Positions 5,647 to 5,693 of a stretch of DNA of 5,693 nt are shown here, piece by piece (the first letter of the stretch is position 1; each line of letters begins with the position of its first letter). The position numbers and the translations under genes are program-made. The notes under the pieces are model-generated. The model had not been told where the DNA came from and made no database searches. It saw only the letters and a program-made list of their open reading frames with translations. This DNA is from Syntrophaceae bacterium UBA4778. Lineage in GTDB: Bacteria > Desulfobacterota > Syntrophia > Syntrophales > UBA4778. The stretch covers positions 1-5,693 of the forward strand of contig DHHG01000207.1 of the NCBI GenBank assembly GCA_002403175.1, written 5' to 3'.

Positions 5647-5693
5647 GGTCCCATCGTCTAGTGGTTAGGACGCTGGCCTCTCACGCCGGAAAC
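5647..5693 (+). tRNA. tRNA-Glu(CUC), 5' part, cut by window end
   Basis: The first 47 bases of a tRNA are present: acceptor strand GGTCCCA, D arm GTC...GAC, and anticodon stem CTGGC/GCCGG (5673-5677, 5685-5689; one T-G pair). The loop is CTCTCAC with anticodon CTC at 5680-5682, which reads the glutamate codon GAG. The T arm and the 3' acceptor strand lie beyond the window. It begins 13 bases after the CCA of tRNA-Gln, so the two are almost certainly processed from one transcript. It is a direct substrate of the upstream gltX product. Confidence 0.93.

Overview
The window looks like chromosomal core-genome DNA from a Desulfobacterota (former Deltaproteobacteria) bacterium. I infer this from protein wording and from the leftward order yceD, rpmF, acpP, rpiB, glyA, dCMP deaminase, which resembles a conserved cluster of that group. 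No database search was possible, so the taxonomy is an inference. I saw no mobile element, CRISPR array, phage gene or toxin-antitoxin pair.

Layout. Bases 1-3706 carry a leftward (minus-strand) series. In order of transcription these are yceD (DUF177, TTG start), rpmF (ribosomal protein L32), acpP (acyl carrier protein), rpiB (ribose-5-phosphate isomerase B), glyA (serine hydroxymethyltransferase), and the first 16 codons of a dCMP deaminase that runs off the left edge. Bases 3707-4040 are an AT-rich divergent intergenic region. Bases 4041-5450 carry rightward gltX (glutamyl-tRNA synthetase). A recognisable promoter then leads into tRNA-Gln(CUG) and tRNA-Glu(CUC), the latter cut by the right edge.

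How the genes fit together. YceD and L32 serve ribosome assembly, and ACP is the carrier for fatty acid synthesis. RpiB supplies ribose-5-phosphate for nucleotides. GlyA makes 5,10-methylene-tetrahydrofolate and dCMP deaminase makes dUMP, the two substrates of thymidylate synthase. On the other strand, the glutamyl-tRNA synthetase sits beside one tRNA it must charge (Glu) and another it might charge (Gln, if the enzyme is non-discriminating).

The most notable features are absences and non-coding structure. In the usual arrangement plsX and fab genes lie between rpmF and acpP, and fabF between acpP and rpiB. Here those places hold 234 bp and 564 bp of non-coding DNA. The first contains two adjacent perfect palindromes upstream of acpP. 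The second contains several hairpins but no recognisable gene. Another long inverted repeat abuts the Shine-Dalgarno of yceD. I found no convincing new multi-gene system; the candidates worth checking are regulatory or reflect operon remodelling.
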